Below, in pieces: positions 12,359-22,900 of a DNA stretch of 64,000 nucleotides. This stretch comes from Poteriospumella lacustris (lineage: Eukaryota; Sar; Chrysophyceae; Chromulinales; Dinobryaceae), in contig SMOI01000057.1 in assembly GCA_008000375.1 (NCBI GenBank), positions 6,115 through 70,114 on the forward strand, read 5' to 3'. Below the pieces are notes generated by a model. The model was given only the letters and a program-made list of their open reading frames with translations, was not told the DNA's origin and did not search any database. The first letter of the stretch is position 1. Each line of letters opens with the position of its first letter. A program made the translations under genes and the position numbers.

Positions 12359-15300
12359 CTACGTCTGCTGCTGTTGCTTCTTGGGAGTCGCCGCCGCCGT
12401 CGCAGCCAACTTGTGCACCAGTTTGTCGCCCACAATGTCCACCAACCGGTCGGAATAGCGCTCCAAAATGGCGGTGATCGTCGCCTCGGGCAGGTTCGCC
12501 GTGCCATCGCCACCGCCGCTGACGCTGCCACTGCTGCTGGTGGTACTGGCGAGTGCTGTCGGGGATCGCTTCGTAGGGATAGACGCGCGGACGCTTTCTT
12601 CCAACGACGCGCGCAGCAAACGATGCGCCTCGTGGCCCGTGGCCGTGGCACCGGCGCCCGGCGCGGCGGCCTCCGTCGCCGCCGCCATCGTGGTCATCGT
12701 CATCGTGGAGGACGACACGCTGCCGATGGCGAACGACGACAGCGACTGCCGGAACGCCGCCAGGAGGTGGTCCGCCACGTCAACGACGTCGTCAGCGTCA
12801 GCGTCAGCGTCAGCGTCAGCGTCAGCGTCCTCTCCGCCCACCACCATCGCCGCAGCGTCGGTCATACGCAGCGAGAACTCGCCGCCGACGCCGCCGCCGG
12901 TCAACGGCCCCGCCCCCACCGACGACGACTGCCGGAGCGACAACAGCTCTTGGTACGACTGCAAGGCCCGCTCCTTCGCCGCGTCCAGCTCGCGCAGCAC
13001 CGTGCGGTAGTGCTGCTCCTTGTCACGGAGCTGCGTGCGCAACAGCAGCTCCGTCGACCCCGTCGCCGTCGCCGTCGCCGACGACTCGCGCACCGACGGA
13101 CGACGGACGTCGTCTGGCTCGTCGCCGTCGTTGTCGTCGTGGGAGCTGACCGTGCTGGGCGTGTTGTACAGGCTGCCCGCCGCCGCTGCATCGTCGTCGT
13201 CCGCGTGGTTGGCGACCGCTGGTAGCGGTGGCGGAGGCGGCGGTGGCATCGTTTGGGTCAGCGTCGCTGTCGCTGTCGCTGTCGCGGTCGTGGCGGGGCC
13301 ATCGTCGATACCCATCGCGCGTAAACGATCCCGCATCGCACTCAAACGCAGGTGGTTCTCCCGTCGCCGTTGATCCAGCCCGGAGCCCGCCGCCACCGCC
13401 GGCGGGAGAGACTCGATGCTCTCCGCCACCGCCGACGTCGGCGCCGCACCGGCGGCGGTGGCGGTGGCGGTGGGTCGGCGTCCACCGCCACCGCCCAGTT
13501 CTTGTTGAAAGAACGCCGCCGATATCGACCGACTCAGATCGAGTCCGTCGCCAGCGCTCGTCGGGGCCTCGCGCACCGACGGTGCCTCTGCACCACCGTC
13601 ACCGGCAACGGCACCGGCACCGGCACCGTCACCGCTGCCGCTGCCGTCGCTGGCCAGCGCACGGTCCCCGCGCAGCTTCGACTCGAGCCAATCCTCCAGC
13701 CCGTTCAACGTCGCTTGCAACGAGTCCAGCCGATGCTGCGTCGACGACAATATCGCTTCGTCCGCGTCCTCCTCCGCCTCTGCCGCCTGACGCGGGGCGG
13801 GCACCGGTGGCTCAATCGACGACGGCCGCGGGGCGAAGAGACGTTCGCCATCGTCGTCGTCGTCGGTGTCGTCGATGTCGTCTCCGTCGCCGAGGCTGCC
13901 CTCGTCGTCGCCCGTGTGATGCACCAGCAACACGTCGTCGCCGTCTTCGGCGGCGCGGACGTTGGGCGACAACATCGACGCGTCGGCCGCTGTCTCGGCC
14001 TCAGCGTCGTCGGCGTCGTCGGTGGGGGGTCGCCAGGTCTTCTCGTGGGCCAATACGTCGCCGGTGAGCTCCAACGTGAACTTGTTCAGCTGGCGCTGCT
14101 TCTGCCATTCTTTCTCCGCGACGAGGACCCGGCGGCCGTGCAGCTCGTAGGCGTCGACCACGTCCTGGTCCGACTCCGCCGCTGCCACCGCCACTGCCGC
14201 TGCGGGGGTCGCGTCGGAGGCTTCGGTCGAACGAGAGACGCCGCCGCCGCCGCCGGTGCGCCACCGACTGACCCGTCGTGACCCCGTCGCCGTCGTCGAC
14301 GCGGCGGAAGCGGAGGACGACGACGTGGCGCCTGCACCTGGCGGGCCGTGGGAGGCAGCGTTAGCGTTAGCGTTAGCGGCGGCAGTGGCGGCGGCGTTGG
14401 GTTGGTGCTTCAACTTCAACGACGCCAACGACGAGGCGACCACGTCCGCCGACGGTGACGGTGACGGGGGCGGCGGGGGCATCAGCCCCGTCACCGCCGC
14501 CGCCGCCGCCGCCTCGTGGCTGCTGCTCGGTGGCAACGGCGGAACTACTGCTGCTGCTGCCGCTGCTGCTGGTGCTGGTGGGGGTGTCATGGCGCTGCCA
14601 GGGGCCACCGCCGCCGCCCCGCCGGACAGCTTCTGGTTCCGCCGCTGCGCGATCATCACCAGTTCCACCAAACGCTCTTGCATCGCGCGCACGAGGAGCT
14701 CCGCCACCTGCCACACGAGGATCACGCCATCACCGCCCACCGTCACGACGTAAGCCCCGTCGTGACTAAACGCCACGTGCGTGATCAACTCGCCGTGCGC
14801 TTTCCACTGGCCGAGCACTTCGCCGGAGAAGAAATCCAACAGCGTAATCCGCTTGTCGAAGTCGACCGTGACGATGTACGACCCCGACGGGTCAATCGCC
14901 GTTTTGAAGAGCTCCGCCGGCGGTTGTTGTTGGCTGCTGTGGTGGCTCTTGTAGGCGCGCATGTGCTTGCCGCTGTGCAGGTTCCAGATGTTGAGGCGTT
15001 TGTCCTGCCCCGCCGTGACGACGAATTTGTTGCTGACGTCGACTTGGACGTCGTTGATGCTGCCGAGCGGCGTGGGGATGGTCTTGTACGGCGTGATCTG
15101 GCTGGGCGCGAAGATGTGGTAGAAGACCATTGTCTTGTCGCCACCGCACGAGATCAGTTTCGTGCCGTCGGGGGTGAACGTGACGCAGGTGACGGACGCG
15201 GTGTGCTGGTCGAGCGTGTCGACGACGGTGTACTGCGCGGCGACCAGCGCGGAGGCCGTGTCGACGGGCGCGGCGAAGACGTGAATCAAGCGATCGCGGC

Positions 15301-17092
15301 CGGCCGTCGCGAGTAAGACGATGCGTTGCGGCGGTGGTGTACCAGTCGCGGAGGAGGCGCCGGGGGTATCCGCCTCCAGGGCCCAAGTCTGTCCGTCGTC
15401 GAACGAGACCAGCACCGGCGAATACGCCACCGCCAAGATCTCGGCGGAATGGGCTTGTACCGTGTACACGACGTGCATGGTCGCGACGTCGTAGATGTGC
15501 AACTGGCCGGCTTTGTCGCCACAGGCGAGTTGCGTGCCGACGGGGTGGAAGGCGACGGTGCGCGGGAAGTAGCTCGACTGCGGCCGATCGGGCAACTCGA
15601 CGTCCGGGAAGCCCGACGCGTAATCGAATTCGACGACGGCTTTCGCATGGGTCACCGATAGCCCAGTCGCGGTGGAGGCGATCAGAGAGGGTCCATCGCC
15701 GCCGCCGTGGTGACGATCGGCGATGTCGGCCGCGTGGGGATCGTCCAATTCGATCGTTTTCATCAAATGCTCCGCGTCACTGCCGCCGCCGCCGCTGCTA
15801 CTGCCCGCCGACCGCCGGCGATTCGATGACGAGGACGATGGCGGCCGTTGTACCGCGTCCACGTTCCACACGCGGACGGTGTTGTCCGCCGCACACGTCG
15901 CAAACGACCGCGCCGGCAACGTGGCATACGCTCCGGCTTTGGCGGGTTGATACGGGGCGAATTTGACGTCCCAGATACAGGAATGATGGGCCTTGGTCTC
16001 GCGGACGATGCGGCAGTCGTTGATGTCGGCCAGGTCCCACAGGATCGTCGTTCGGTCCGCGTAGGTCGCGAAGAGTCTCGGTAGGCCCTGCACCACGTCC
16101 CCAAACACGCCCCCTGCTCCTCCTCTTCCTCCTCCGGTGTCCGTCGACGGAGGATGCGCAATCGTTAACGAGTAACACGCGGCCAACACGGGCTCCGCCG
16201 TCGTCAATGGAGACGACAGCTTCATCGGGGTGGGGACGGGCAGCGTCGCGATGTACTCCAGGCCACTGGGCGTAAAGGCACGAATCAACCCAGACGAACC
16301 CCCCACCGTCAACAGACCCGTCGCTCCTGGCACGGCGAAGAGCTGCAAGGAATAGAAGGACCGGTCGTTGAATTGCGCCCATATCTTCACCGAGCGCTCG
16401 GCGTCGAACATACACAACAGCCCCGAGGCCGCGACGCAATAGACGTTCCCATCGAAGGCCAATTTCCCACACACCACATCGACAAAGACCGAGGTGCGAT
16501 GTTCTTCCATGATCGAGGCAGGTTTGCCTTCCACCGAGACGGATTCCCCTTCGATGATCTCGTGCAGGTACCACCACTTCAGATGGCGATCGCCCGCGGT
16601 GACGAAGTAGTCGTCGTCCTCTTGGAAATCAATCGCATGGACCTTGTTGACTAGTTTCTGGGTGGACAACACCTTTTCTTCGCGCCAATGCCAGAGAAGC
16701 AGCTGTTTGTCCGCTTTGAACCCAACGGAAACCAAGTAGCGACCGCTGTTGGAGAACGCCAAGGCGCCCACGCCAAACTTGTGCCCTCTGAGGGTCGCAA
16801 CCCGCTCATTTTTGAGAACATCCCAAATGATCACCAATGGAATATGTCCTCGTTCTCCAGCTGCAATATACCGCCCATCTCGTGACACCGCCAAGCTGGA
16901 CAGAGGTTTTTCAGCAAAGAAAAACGCTTTCTGTGCATTCTCCACATGGGAATAGCGAACAACAGTAGAACCTGCAATATAAAAGATACTTTCTAACGAA
17001 GGACAGCTCACAATATGATTGTTGCTCAAGATAGTGTGTCCTAGTGCTTGCTTCAAACTGAGCACATCCTGTGTCGCTTTTCGACTTCTCAT
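12359..17092 (-). CDS. WDR62/MAPKBP1-like WD40 scaffold protein
   Basis: A 1,577-residue intronless gene. The start is the ATG at 17092 (MRSRKATQ); the frame is open a few codons further up but has no ATG. The N-terminal half (about 1-760) is a train of WD40 blades: SLAVSRDGRYIAAGERG, VGALAFSNSGRYLVSVG, DRTTILWDLADI, VTCVTFTPDGTKLISCG and HVAFSHDGAYVVTVGGDG. This double-propeller layout and the N-terminal block resemble the WDR62/MAPKBP1 family, which act at spindle poles and centrioles and as JNK scaffolds in animals. The C-terminal half is low-complexity, acidic and Ser/Ala-rich, with DA-repeats encoded by a hexamer tract and a possible coiled coil near residues 1360-1420 (QLRDKEQHYRTVLRELDAAK). 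The protein ends in poly-Gln. Family call is by motif order; function in this organism is inferred. Confidence 0.88.
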   Translation of the reverse strand: MRSRKATQDVLSLKQALGHTILSNNHIVSCPSLESIFYIAGSTVVRYSHVENAQKAFFFAEKPLSSLAVSRDGRYIAAGERGHIPLVIIWDVLKNERVATLRGHKFGVGALAFSNSGRYLVSVGFKADKQLLLWHWREEKVLSTQKLVNKVHAIDFQEDDDYFVTAGDRHLKWWYLHEIIEGESVSVEGKPASIMEEHRTSVFVDVVCGKLAFDGNVYCVAASGLLCMFDAERSVKIWAQFNDRSFYSLQLFAVPGATGLLTVGGSSGLIRAFTPSGLEYIATLPVPTPMKLSSPLTTAEPVLAACYSLTIAHPPSTDTGGGRGGAGGVFGDVVQGLPRLFATYADRTTILWDLADINDCRIVRETKAHHSCIWDVKFAPYQPAKAGAYATLPARSFATCAADNTVRVWNVDAVQRPPSSSSSNRRRSAGSSSGGGGSDAEHLMKTIELDDPHAADIADRHHGGGDGPSLIASTATGLSVTHAKAVVEFDYASGFPDVELPDRPQSSYFPRTVAFHPVGTQLACGDKAGQLHIYDVATMHVVYTVQAHSAEILAVAYSPVLVSFDDGQTWALEADTPGASSATGTPPPQRIVLLATAGRDRLIHVFAAPVDTASALVAAQYTVVDTLDQHTASVTCVTFTPDGTKLISCGGDKTMVFYHIFAPSQITPYKTIPTPLGSINDVQVDVSNKFVVTAGQDKRLNIWNLHSGKHMRAYKSHHSSQQQPPAELFKTAIDPSGSYIVTVDFDKRITLLDFFSGEVLGQWKAHGELITHVAFSHDGAYVVTVGGDGVILVWQVAELLVRAMQERLVELVMIAQRRNQKLSGGAAAVAPGSAMTPPPAPAAAAAAAVVPPLPPSSSHEAAAAAAVTGLMPPPPPSPSPSADVVASSLASLKLKHQPNAAATAAANANANAASHGPPGAGATSSSSASAASTTATGSRRVSRWRTGGGGGVSRSTEASDATPAAAVAVAAAESDQDVVDAYELHGRRVLVAEKEWQKQRQLNKFTLELTGDVLAHEKTWRPPTDDADDAEAETAADASMLSPNVRAAEDGDDVLLVHHTGDDEGSLGDGDDIDDTDDDDDGERLFAPRPSSIEPPVPAPRQAAEAEEDADEAILSSTQHRLDSLQATLNGLEDWLESKLRGDRALASDGSGSGDGAGAGAVAGDGGAEAPSVREAPTSAGDGLDLSRSISAAFFQQELGGGGGRRPTATATAAGAAPTSAVAESIESLPPAVAAGSGLDQRRRENHLRLSAMRDRLRAMGIDDGPATTATATATATLTQTMPPPPPPPLPAVANHADDDDAAAAGSLYNTPSTVSSHDDNDGDEPDDVRRPSVRESSATATATGSTELLLRTQLRDKEQHYRTVLRELDAAKERALQSYQELLSLRQSSSVGAGPLTGGGVGGEFSLRMTDAAAMVVGGEDADADADADADADDVVDVADHLLAAFRQSLSSFAIGSVSSSTMTMTTMAAATEAAAPGAGATATGHEAHRLLRASLEESVRASIPTKRSPTALASTTSSSGSVSGGGDGTANLPEATITAILERYSDRLVDIVGDKLVHKLAATAAATPKKQQQQT
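12788..12830. repeat. GTCAGC hexamer repeat inside the WDR62-like gene
   Basis: About seven perfect GTCAGC units, read on minus as Asp-Ala dipeptides near the C-terminus of the WD40 protein. Same repeat family as in the giant gene at the left edge. Confidence 0.9.
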
Positions 17093-17658
17093 TTCTCTCT
17101 CCCGCAACAAGCCTTCTCACCGCGCAGAAAAGGAAAGAAGGATACAAAACAAAAACACGTTTGGATAGTCAAAAAAAAAACAGAGTATTCAGGTGACCGC
17201 AAGGGCAACGTTTGGAACACTTTTTTCTTGATTGATTCGTTAACTTCTCAAACAGATGCGAGTGACTTGCGACGCGAAGGGTCCCAGGTCTTCGTCCGTA
17301 CTTTTCGAGATATACGGGTTCCAGAGTTCCGGCTATCCGGATATCTACGGATTGGACCACGATGACGACGACAATGACTCTGTACACACCACACCGCGTG
17401 GTCGACACAGGGCCGCAGCAACACACCTTCTGGACCTCCAGCTGACGAGACACAAGCCCTGCAGGGACGACACACCTTCTGTGTGCCCAGCGTCGTCGCC
17501 AAAATTTTCGTTCGAGTGTGGCTGGTGAAAATTTGGATGCAGCTGCTGCCGCGCCCAACGCAGCGGAAAGAAATTTTTGACAGCCGACTCTCGCTGAACA
17601 CGCAAAAGCGCCGAACACTGAAGCAATCATAATTGTTTTTGTGAGTTGCACGTAAAGA
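17093..17658. promoter_or_regulatory. Divergent intergenic region between WDR62-like and PKS genes
   Basis: Divergent promoter region. It is moderate in GC and contains an A run near 17169-17180. Several small open frames on both strands have no protein-like character. No element could be named. Confidence 0.4.
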
Positions 17659-18970
17659 ATGTCTGTGGAATTGTTGTCGAAGATTGACCCCAATGTGTTG
17701 GTGGTCTGTGGCACTGTGCTCGTTGCCGCTTTGGTGTATGGTAAGCGACTCCCTTCTAATCGTCTTTGCTGTGCAGCTTTGAGACTCATACAACCTTCGT
17801 TTCATAGCCCTGATGGCCCCAAGCCAACCAAAGAAGGAGGCACGAAGATACCCATACATGATGGGTTTGGCGACTGGCAACCCCAAGTACCGTGTCAGCC
17901 AAAAGGAGGCTGTCAAAGTGGCGTTGAAGGCCCCTGGCATTGACAGCATCCGCAACGTGTTGGAGAGAATCTACTCCAACACGAGAATTACGAATCGCTA
18001 CATGGCCATCCCGGACTACACGCCTGACCAGCGTGACCCCAAGGACGAGCTGTTTTACCCGGAGGACTCCTACAGCGTCTCCGTGCAAGAGCGCTTGGTC
18101 AAGTTCAAGGAAGTTGCCGTGCCTCTCGTCACGGAAGTCTGCAAGAAGGCGATTGCCGAGGCTGGTATCTCTGTCGATGAGATCGGCAAGTTGGTCGTCG
18201 TGTCGTCGACTGGCTTCTTAGGTCCTTCGCTCGACTGCGAATTGATCGTCACCCTAGGCCTCCCTCGCTCAGTGGATCGTGCCTTGATTGGCTTCATGGG
18301 TTGCGCGGCGGCCATGAATGGCTTCCGCACGGCCATGGACTACGTGATTGCCCACCCTGGCAAGAAGGCGCTGCTCTGCTGCGTGGAGATCTCGTCCGTG
18401 CACGGCACCTTCAAGGACTCCGTCAACGACGCCGTCATTCACGCGATCTTTGGTGATGGCTGCGCGGCGGCGGTGTTGGATGCCCAACCGGCCGCCAAGT
18501 TGCCCAAGGGAACGCTGGCGATCGTCCAAGATCACGGCTGGTTGATGGAAGGCACCGAGGACGGCATCCAGTTGTCCATCAACGACGACGGCATCTCCTG
18601 CACCCTCTCGAAGCACTTGCCGCAATACATCTCCAAGAACATGGGCGGTTTCGTCGATGGCCTGCTCGCCAAGGAGAATCTGACCCGCGCCGACGTCGAT
18701 TTCTGGGCGATTCACCCCGGAGGACGCCGGATCATCGAAGAAGCGCAGAATGGCCTGGGGGTAACGGAGTCCCAAGCCGCCGACTCGTGGCACGTCCTCG
18801 ACAACTACGGCAACATGTTGTCGCCCACGGTCATGTTCGTCCTGGAGCGCATCTTCAAGCGCCACAAGGAAGCCATCGCCCGTGGCGAAGAGGGCGTCAA
18901 CATGGGCTTGGCCTTCTCCTTCTCGCCGGGTGTCGGTGCCGAGGGCATCATGTTGCGCCAGGTGAAGTAA
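17659..18970 (+). CDS. Type III polyketide synthase (chalcone/stilbene synthase fold) with N-terminal hydrophobic segment
   Basis: A 414-residue condensing enzyme that extends an acyl-CoA starter with malonyl-CoA. Exon 1 is 17659-17740, intron 17741-17807 (67 nt, G|GTAAGC...TTCATAG) and exon 2 is 17808-18970. The join keeps frame: GTGTAT-G|CC-CTG-ATG. The catalytic triad is intact: Cys193 in IGFMGCAAAMNG, His330 in FWAIHPGGRR and Asn363 in VLDNYGNMLSP. The C-terminal loop SFSPGVGAEGIMLR is the family signature. Exon 1 encodes a hydrophobic span (about residues 13-30, VLVVCGTVLVAALVYALM) followed by basic residues, so the enzyme is probably membrane-anchored or carries a signal anchor; soluble plant enzymes lack this. 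An internal ATG at 17813 would give a soluble 385-residue form. Product is not predictable. The gene's 3' flank lies in a large palindrome. Confidence 0.93.
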
Positions 18971-19725
18971 ACAGTATACAGCTCGCGCGCGTAGCGTGTG
19001 TGTGTGTTTCTGCTTTTGATTTCCACTCATTTATACCTCTACTATACGTATACATATACAATATACCATCTGGAGCCCGCGTTATTCGCCACGAATGTAG
19101 CTATAGACGGTCTTTAAGACGCCTCTTTCTCATGTATCTTGTTTTTAACACAACAAACGCAACCCCTATTTTTCGTTGATATTTTTGTAAATGAATCACA
19201 ATCGATATACTATGTTTCGCACTCTCGATCTTCTTCTGTGTAATCTGTGGCTTCGGTGGCTGCCCCTGTGGGTCGTGTGGCAGTGTCCGTTGGGGGAGGG
19301 CGTCCTACCGAGAAGTAACATCACCCTCACAACGTATAAATACCTCTGTAAGGTCGTGTGGCAGTGCCGATGGCGTCCAGCAACAGAAGATACAGAAAGA
19401 AGATCGAGCGTGTGGAATGTAACGATATGTAATTCAATAGCCGCATACAAAATTATCCAACGAAAAATAAGGGTGTAGGGTAGGTGGTAGAGTGGTAGCA
19501 GTAGTGTGTGTTAAAAACAAGATAAACGAGAGACAAAGCGTCTTCAGACCGTCTATGGCCACATACGTGGCGAATAACGCGGGCTCCCGTTTGTTTATTG
19601 TATATATATGTATAGAGGAGGGGGGTATAAATGAGTGGAAATCAAACGCAGAAACAGGTACAGGGAAAACAACACACGCGCGCACACACGCTACGCGCGC
19701 TGTACTGTTTTATGCTTTCATGGTG
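18965..19725. repeat. Imperfect ~760 bp palindrome at the PKS 3' end
   Basis: The left arm begins at the PKS stop codon (about 18965-19330) and the right arm (about 19350-19725) is its diverged reverse complement. Matching blocks read on plus at the left and minus at the right: TTTGATTTCCACTCATTTAT (19015 / 19645), GAGCCCGCGTTATTCGCCAC (19074 / 19590), ATAGACGGTCT (19103 / 19555), TATCTTGTTTTTAACAC (19135 / 19520), TATTTTTCGTTG (19168 / 19460) and CTCGATCTTCT (19224 / 19400). The arms are interrupted by small indels and nearly meet in the centre. A short direct repeat GTCGTGTGGCAGTG also occurs at about 19274 and 19352. Confidence 0.8.
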
Positions 19726-19758
19726 GCTGGCCAAGCAACATACAAAGCACCGAGACAC

Positions 19759-19902
19759 AGTCACAGTGACAGTAAAAGTAACAGTGACCGCAACAGCAAC
19801 AGTGACCGTAACAGTGACCGTAACAGTGACGGTAACAGTGACCGTAACAGTGACGGTAACAGTGACGGTAACAGTGACGGTAACAGTGACCGTAACAGTG
19901 AC
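19759..19902. repeat. Non-coding minisatellite of GTNACN hexamers
   Basis: About two dozen six-base units of the form GTGAC(A/C/G) and GTAACA in tandem (12-base higher-order unit GTGACCGTAACA / GTGACGGTAACA). Because GTNAC is its own reverse complement, both strands read as Val-Thr repeats. It lies in the 3' spacer between the palindrome and the C2-protein gene, outside any supported gene. Confidence 0.92.
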
Positions 19903-19990
19903 AAACAAACAATGACGACGATACCCGCGTCACAAGAAAGAAACCCCCTGAGCGTTATCAGTTTTTACACACGATTTACACACGCGACGC

Positions 19991-22900
19991 TTATGGATGC
20001 GACGGTGGATGACGCTGCGACTGCTGCGACTGCTGCGGCTGGTGGTTGGGCGCGGCGTATTTGGGGATGCGACTGGGACTCATCATCGCACCGCCGCTGC
20101 CGCTGCCGCTGCCGCTTCCGCTGCCGTGCCCCGTTGATGGGCCGGCCGGTGCGGCGGTCAAGGCCTGCACCTCTTGCAACGCGGCGTCGACTTGCGCCAA
20201 GACGGCCGAGAGACGAGACGCGCGTTGGGGCGTCGTTCGGAAACCCTTCGACGCCGACGACGCCGACGAAGCCGACGACGGTTGCGACGAACCCGTCGAA
20301 CGCGGCGGGGTCTGCGGAGCCAACGACGCCGCCGCGGCGGCGGCCACGGCGGTCGACGATGATGATGATGATGACGACGATGGACGCGATGGCGGTGGCG
20401 GCGGCGGCGGGGGCACACGAGGCGGCGGTGGCGGCGGTGGAGGCGGCGGTACGGCGCGTAGACTCGCCCGCCGCACGTTGGCCGTCGTCGTCGTTGACGG
20501 CGGAGCGGCGGTCTCCTCTTCCACCTCGACCCGCTGCGGCGACGGAATCACGTGCAGCTCCTCTTCCTCCTCTTGCTCCGCCGCCGCGGCGCCGTTCGTG
20601 ACGAATGAATCGTCGCCGTAGTGGGCGTCCTCGTTCTCGTCGTCCTCGTCGTAGAGGTGGCCACCGTCAGCGGCGGTGGCGGCGGAGGGCGCCTCGGTCG
20701 TCGACGGGACACTGACACAGTCGTCTGCGTCGTCGTCGTAGAAACGCGACGGGGGACTGTGGCGGCTGCCGTTGTGGCGCTGGTGGCGGTGGCGGTGGTC
20801 GGTGGGGACGTCCTCGTCGAAGAGGGTCTCATCGCCGGCGGCGGCGGCGGCAGCGTCAGCGTCGGCGTCCCAGTCGTAGAGGTCGGTGTAGACGGGGACA
20901 TCCTGCGCCTCCCACCGCTGCGCACTGGGCGACGACAGCATCAGCAGGCCGCTGCTGCTGTCGCTCCCGTGACGTGCCCCACCGCCACCGCCACCGCCAC
21001 CGTCACCGCCACCGCCACCGCCACCGCCACCGCTGCGGTGGACGACTGCGGCGGGTGAGGGGCGGCTGTGGGGCGCGGTCCGGTGACGTGGCAGCCCCAC
21101 GACGGCGGCGGCGTCAGCGGCGTCGTCGTCTTCGTCGTCGGGCGAGCGCAGTTCGGTGGGATACGGATACGCTGCCAGGTGGCTCAGCGGCACCGTCAAC
21201 GGACGCGGAGGAGACGCGGGGAACGACGGAAACGTCACGACGACCGACGGTGGCGGCGACGGTGGCGGGAGCGACGCGGGTGTCGACGGCGTCCTCGTCG
21301 TCGCTGTGGCGGTGGCGGTGGCGGTGGCGGTGGTCCGGACCCGCACGGGCGTCGACAGCACCGCCGACTGTGACGGGGCGGGGGCGGGGGCGGGGGCGGG
21401 CGACTTGCTGTGCGTCGTCGTGGTCGTCGTCGCGTTGATGTGCGCCTGCAGCCGCTTGCCGTACGAATCGACGGCTTCCTCCGCCGAGTGCTGCACCGCG
21501 TGCAGCACGTCCAGCTGCTTCGACATGTGCGCAAGCAACGACCGGCGGTGCTGGCTGCTGCTGGCGCTGTTACTGCCACCGTTACCGGCCGCGGTGGCGG
21601 GCGACGGGGTGCTACGGGGCCGGGGACGCGCGTGGTGGCTGCCATTGGGAGGCCCCGCGGTCGCGGTCGCGGTCGCGGTCGCTGCGTCGGGCGTCGACCA
21701 GTGCGGCAGCCGAATGTTGTCGCTCTCCTCCAGCGTCGGGTGCGTCAACGGCGGCCGCTTCACCGCCGACGCTGGCGCTGACGCGGCCGTTGACGCGGCC
21801 GTTGACGCGGCCGTTGGCGGCGTGGACACCGCCACCGGTGGGCGCACGCGTGGTACGGGGGCAGCATTCACCGCGATGCTGCTGCTGATGCTGCTGTGGC
21901 TGCGGGGGACGGCGGGAGAGGCCACCGTCGTCGTGGGCGTGCGCAGCACCGACGATGAAGACGACGACGGCGGCGGGTGGTGGTGGTCGTCCAGCGACGC
22001 GACGAGGCTTTGCATAAACTTCGACTGGAACACGCCCGACGACGCTTCGTGAGCGGCGTGCGCCGCCTCCTGCGACGGCTGCGACGGCAGCGGCGGCGGT
22101 TGTACGATCGATCGGACCACCGACGCCGGTAGCATCGACCCAGCGGCGGTGACGGCGGCGGTGGGAGGCGACACCGACGTCGGTTTCGAGTCGAAGAACC
22201 GCATCACCTCGTGTAGCTGGTGCACGCGGCGATCCAACGCGGCCTCGTCGTCGGTGCCGTGGGCGTTGCCGTTGTAATTGTCGTAGCCGTCGCCGTAGCC
22301 GTCGCCGTAGCCGCTGTCGTTGCCGTAGCCGTCGTCGTCGAGGTCGCCGGGGTACGAGTCCGGTGACGACGGAGACGCATGCACCGCCGCCGTGGCCGCG
22401 TTGGCGGTGGCGGTGGCGGTGGCGTTGGCGGTGGCGGTGGAACTGGCGGCTTGCGACGACGCGTGCTGCGACTGGTGCTGCCGCATCTTCTGACTCGTAC
22501 GGGCGCTCAGCTTCACTCCTCCGACCGGCAGCTGGTGGTGATGGTGGTGCTGGTGCTGCAGCTGCTGTTCTCTCCGCCACAGCTCCTGCAGCATCGGCGT
22601 CAACTGCTCTTCGAGGTACGCCTTCTCCGGTACGTGCCAATGCGCTTGCACCGTGATCGTGCCACTGACGCGGTTGGTGGGCTTCTGCTTGTCGAGGGCG
22701 TACGTGCCGCGGAGGTGCAGGTCGTGCAGCTTGCGGATGCTGGGTAAGAAGGAGGTGAGGAGGAGCAGGCACTGGCCCATGAAGATGTCCTCGTTGAAGC
22801 GCTCGCCGTCGACGACTTCGATGAGGATCTGGCCCGCCGCCCAGTGTTGCAGGAGATAGCGCGTGAGCTGTTCGTACTGCGTCTCGGTCAACTGGACGCC

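Noticed and set aside
17813-18970. Single-exon 385-residue reading of the type III PKS as the main product
   Set aside because: The upstream exon joins in phase with good splice signals and adds a coherent hydrophobic leader, so the two-exon model is preferred; the short form remains possible as an alternative.
18965-19725. Terminal inverted repeats of a DNA transposon
   Set aside because: The arms nearly meet at the centre, leaving no room for a transposase, one arm begins exactly at a gene's stop codon, and no target-site duplication is visible.
19759-19902. Possible CRISPR-like array
   Set aside because: The units are contiguous hexamers with no unique spacers, and the DNA is eukaryotic.
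19631-19915. Open frames on both strands consisting of Val-Thr repeats
   Set aside because: They are simply the two readings of the self-complementary GTNACN minisatellite; no flanking protein-like sequence.
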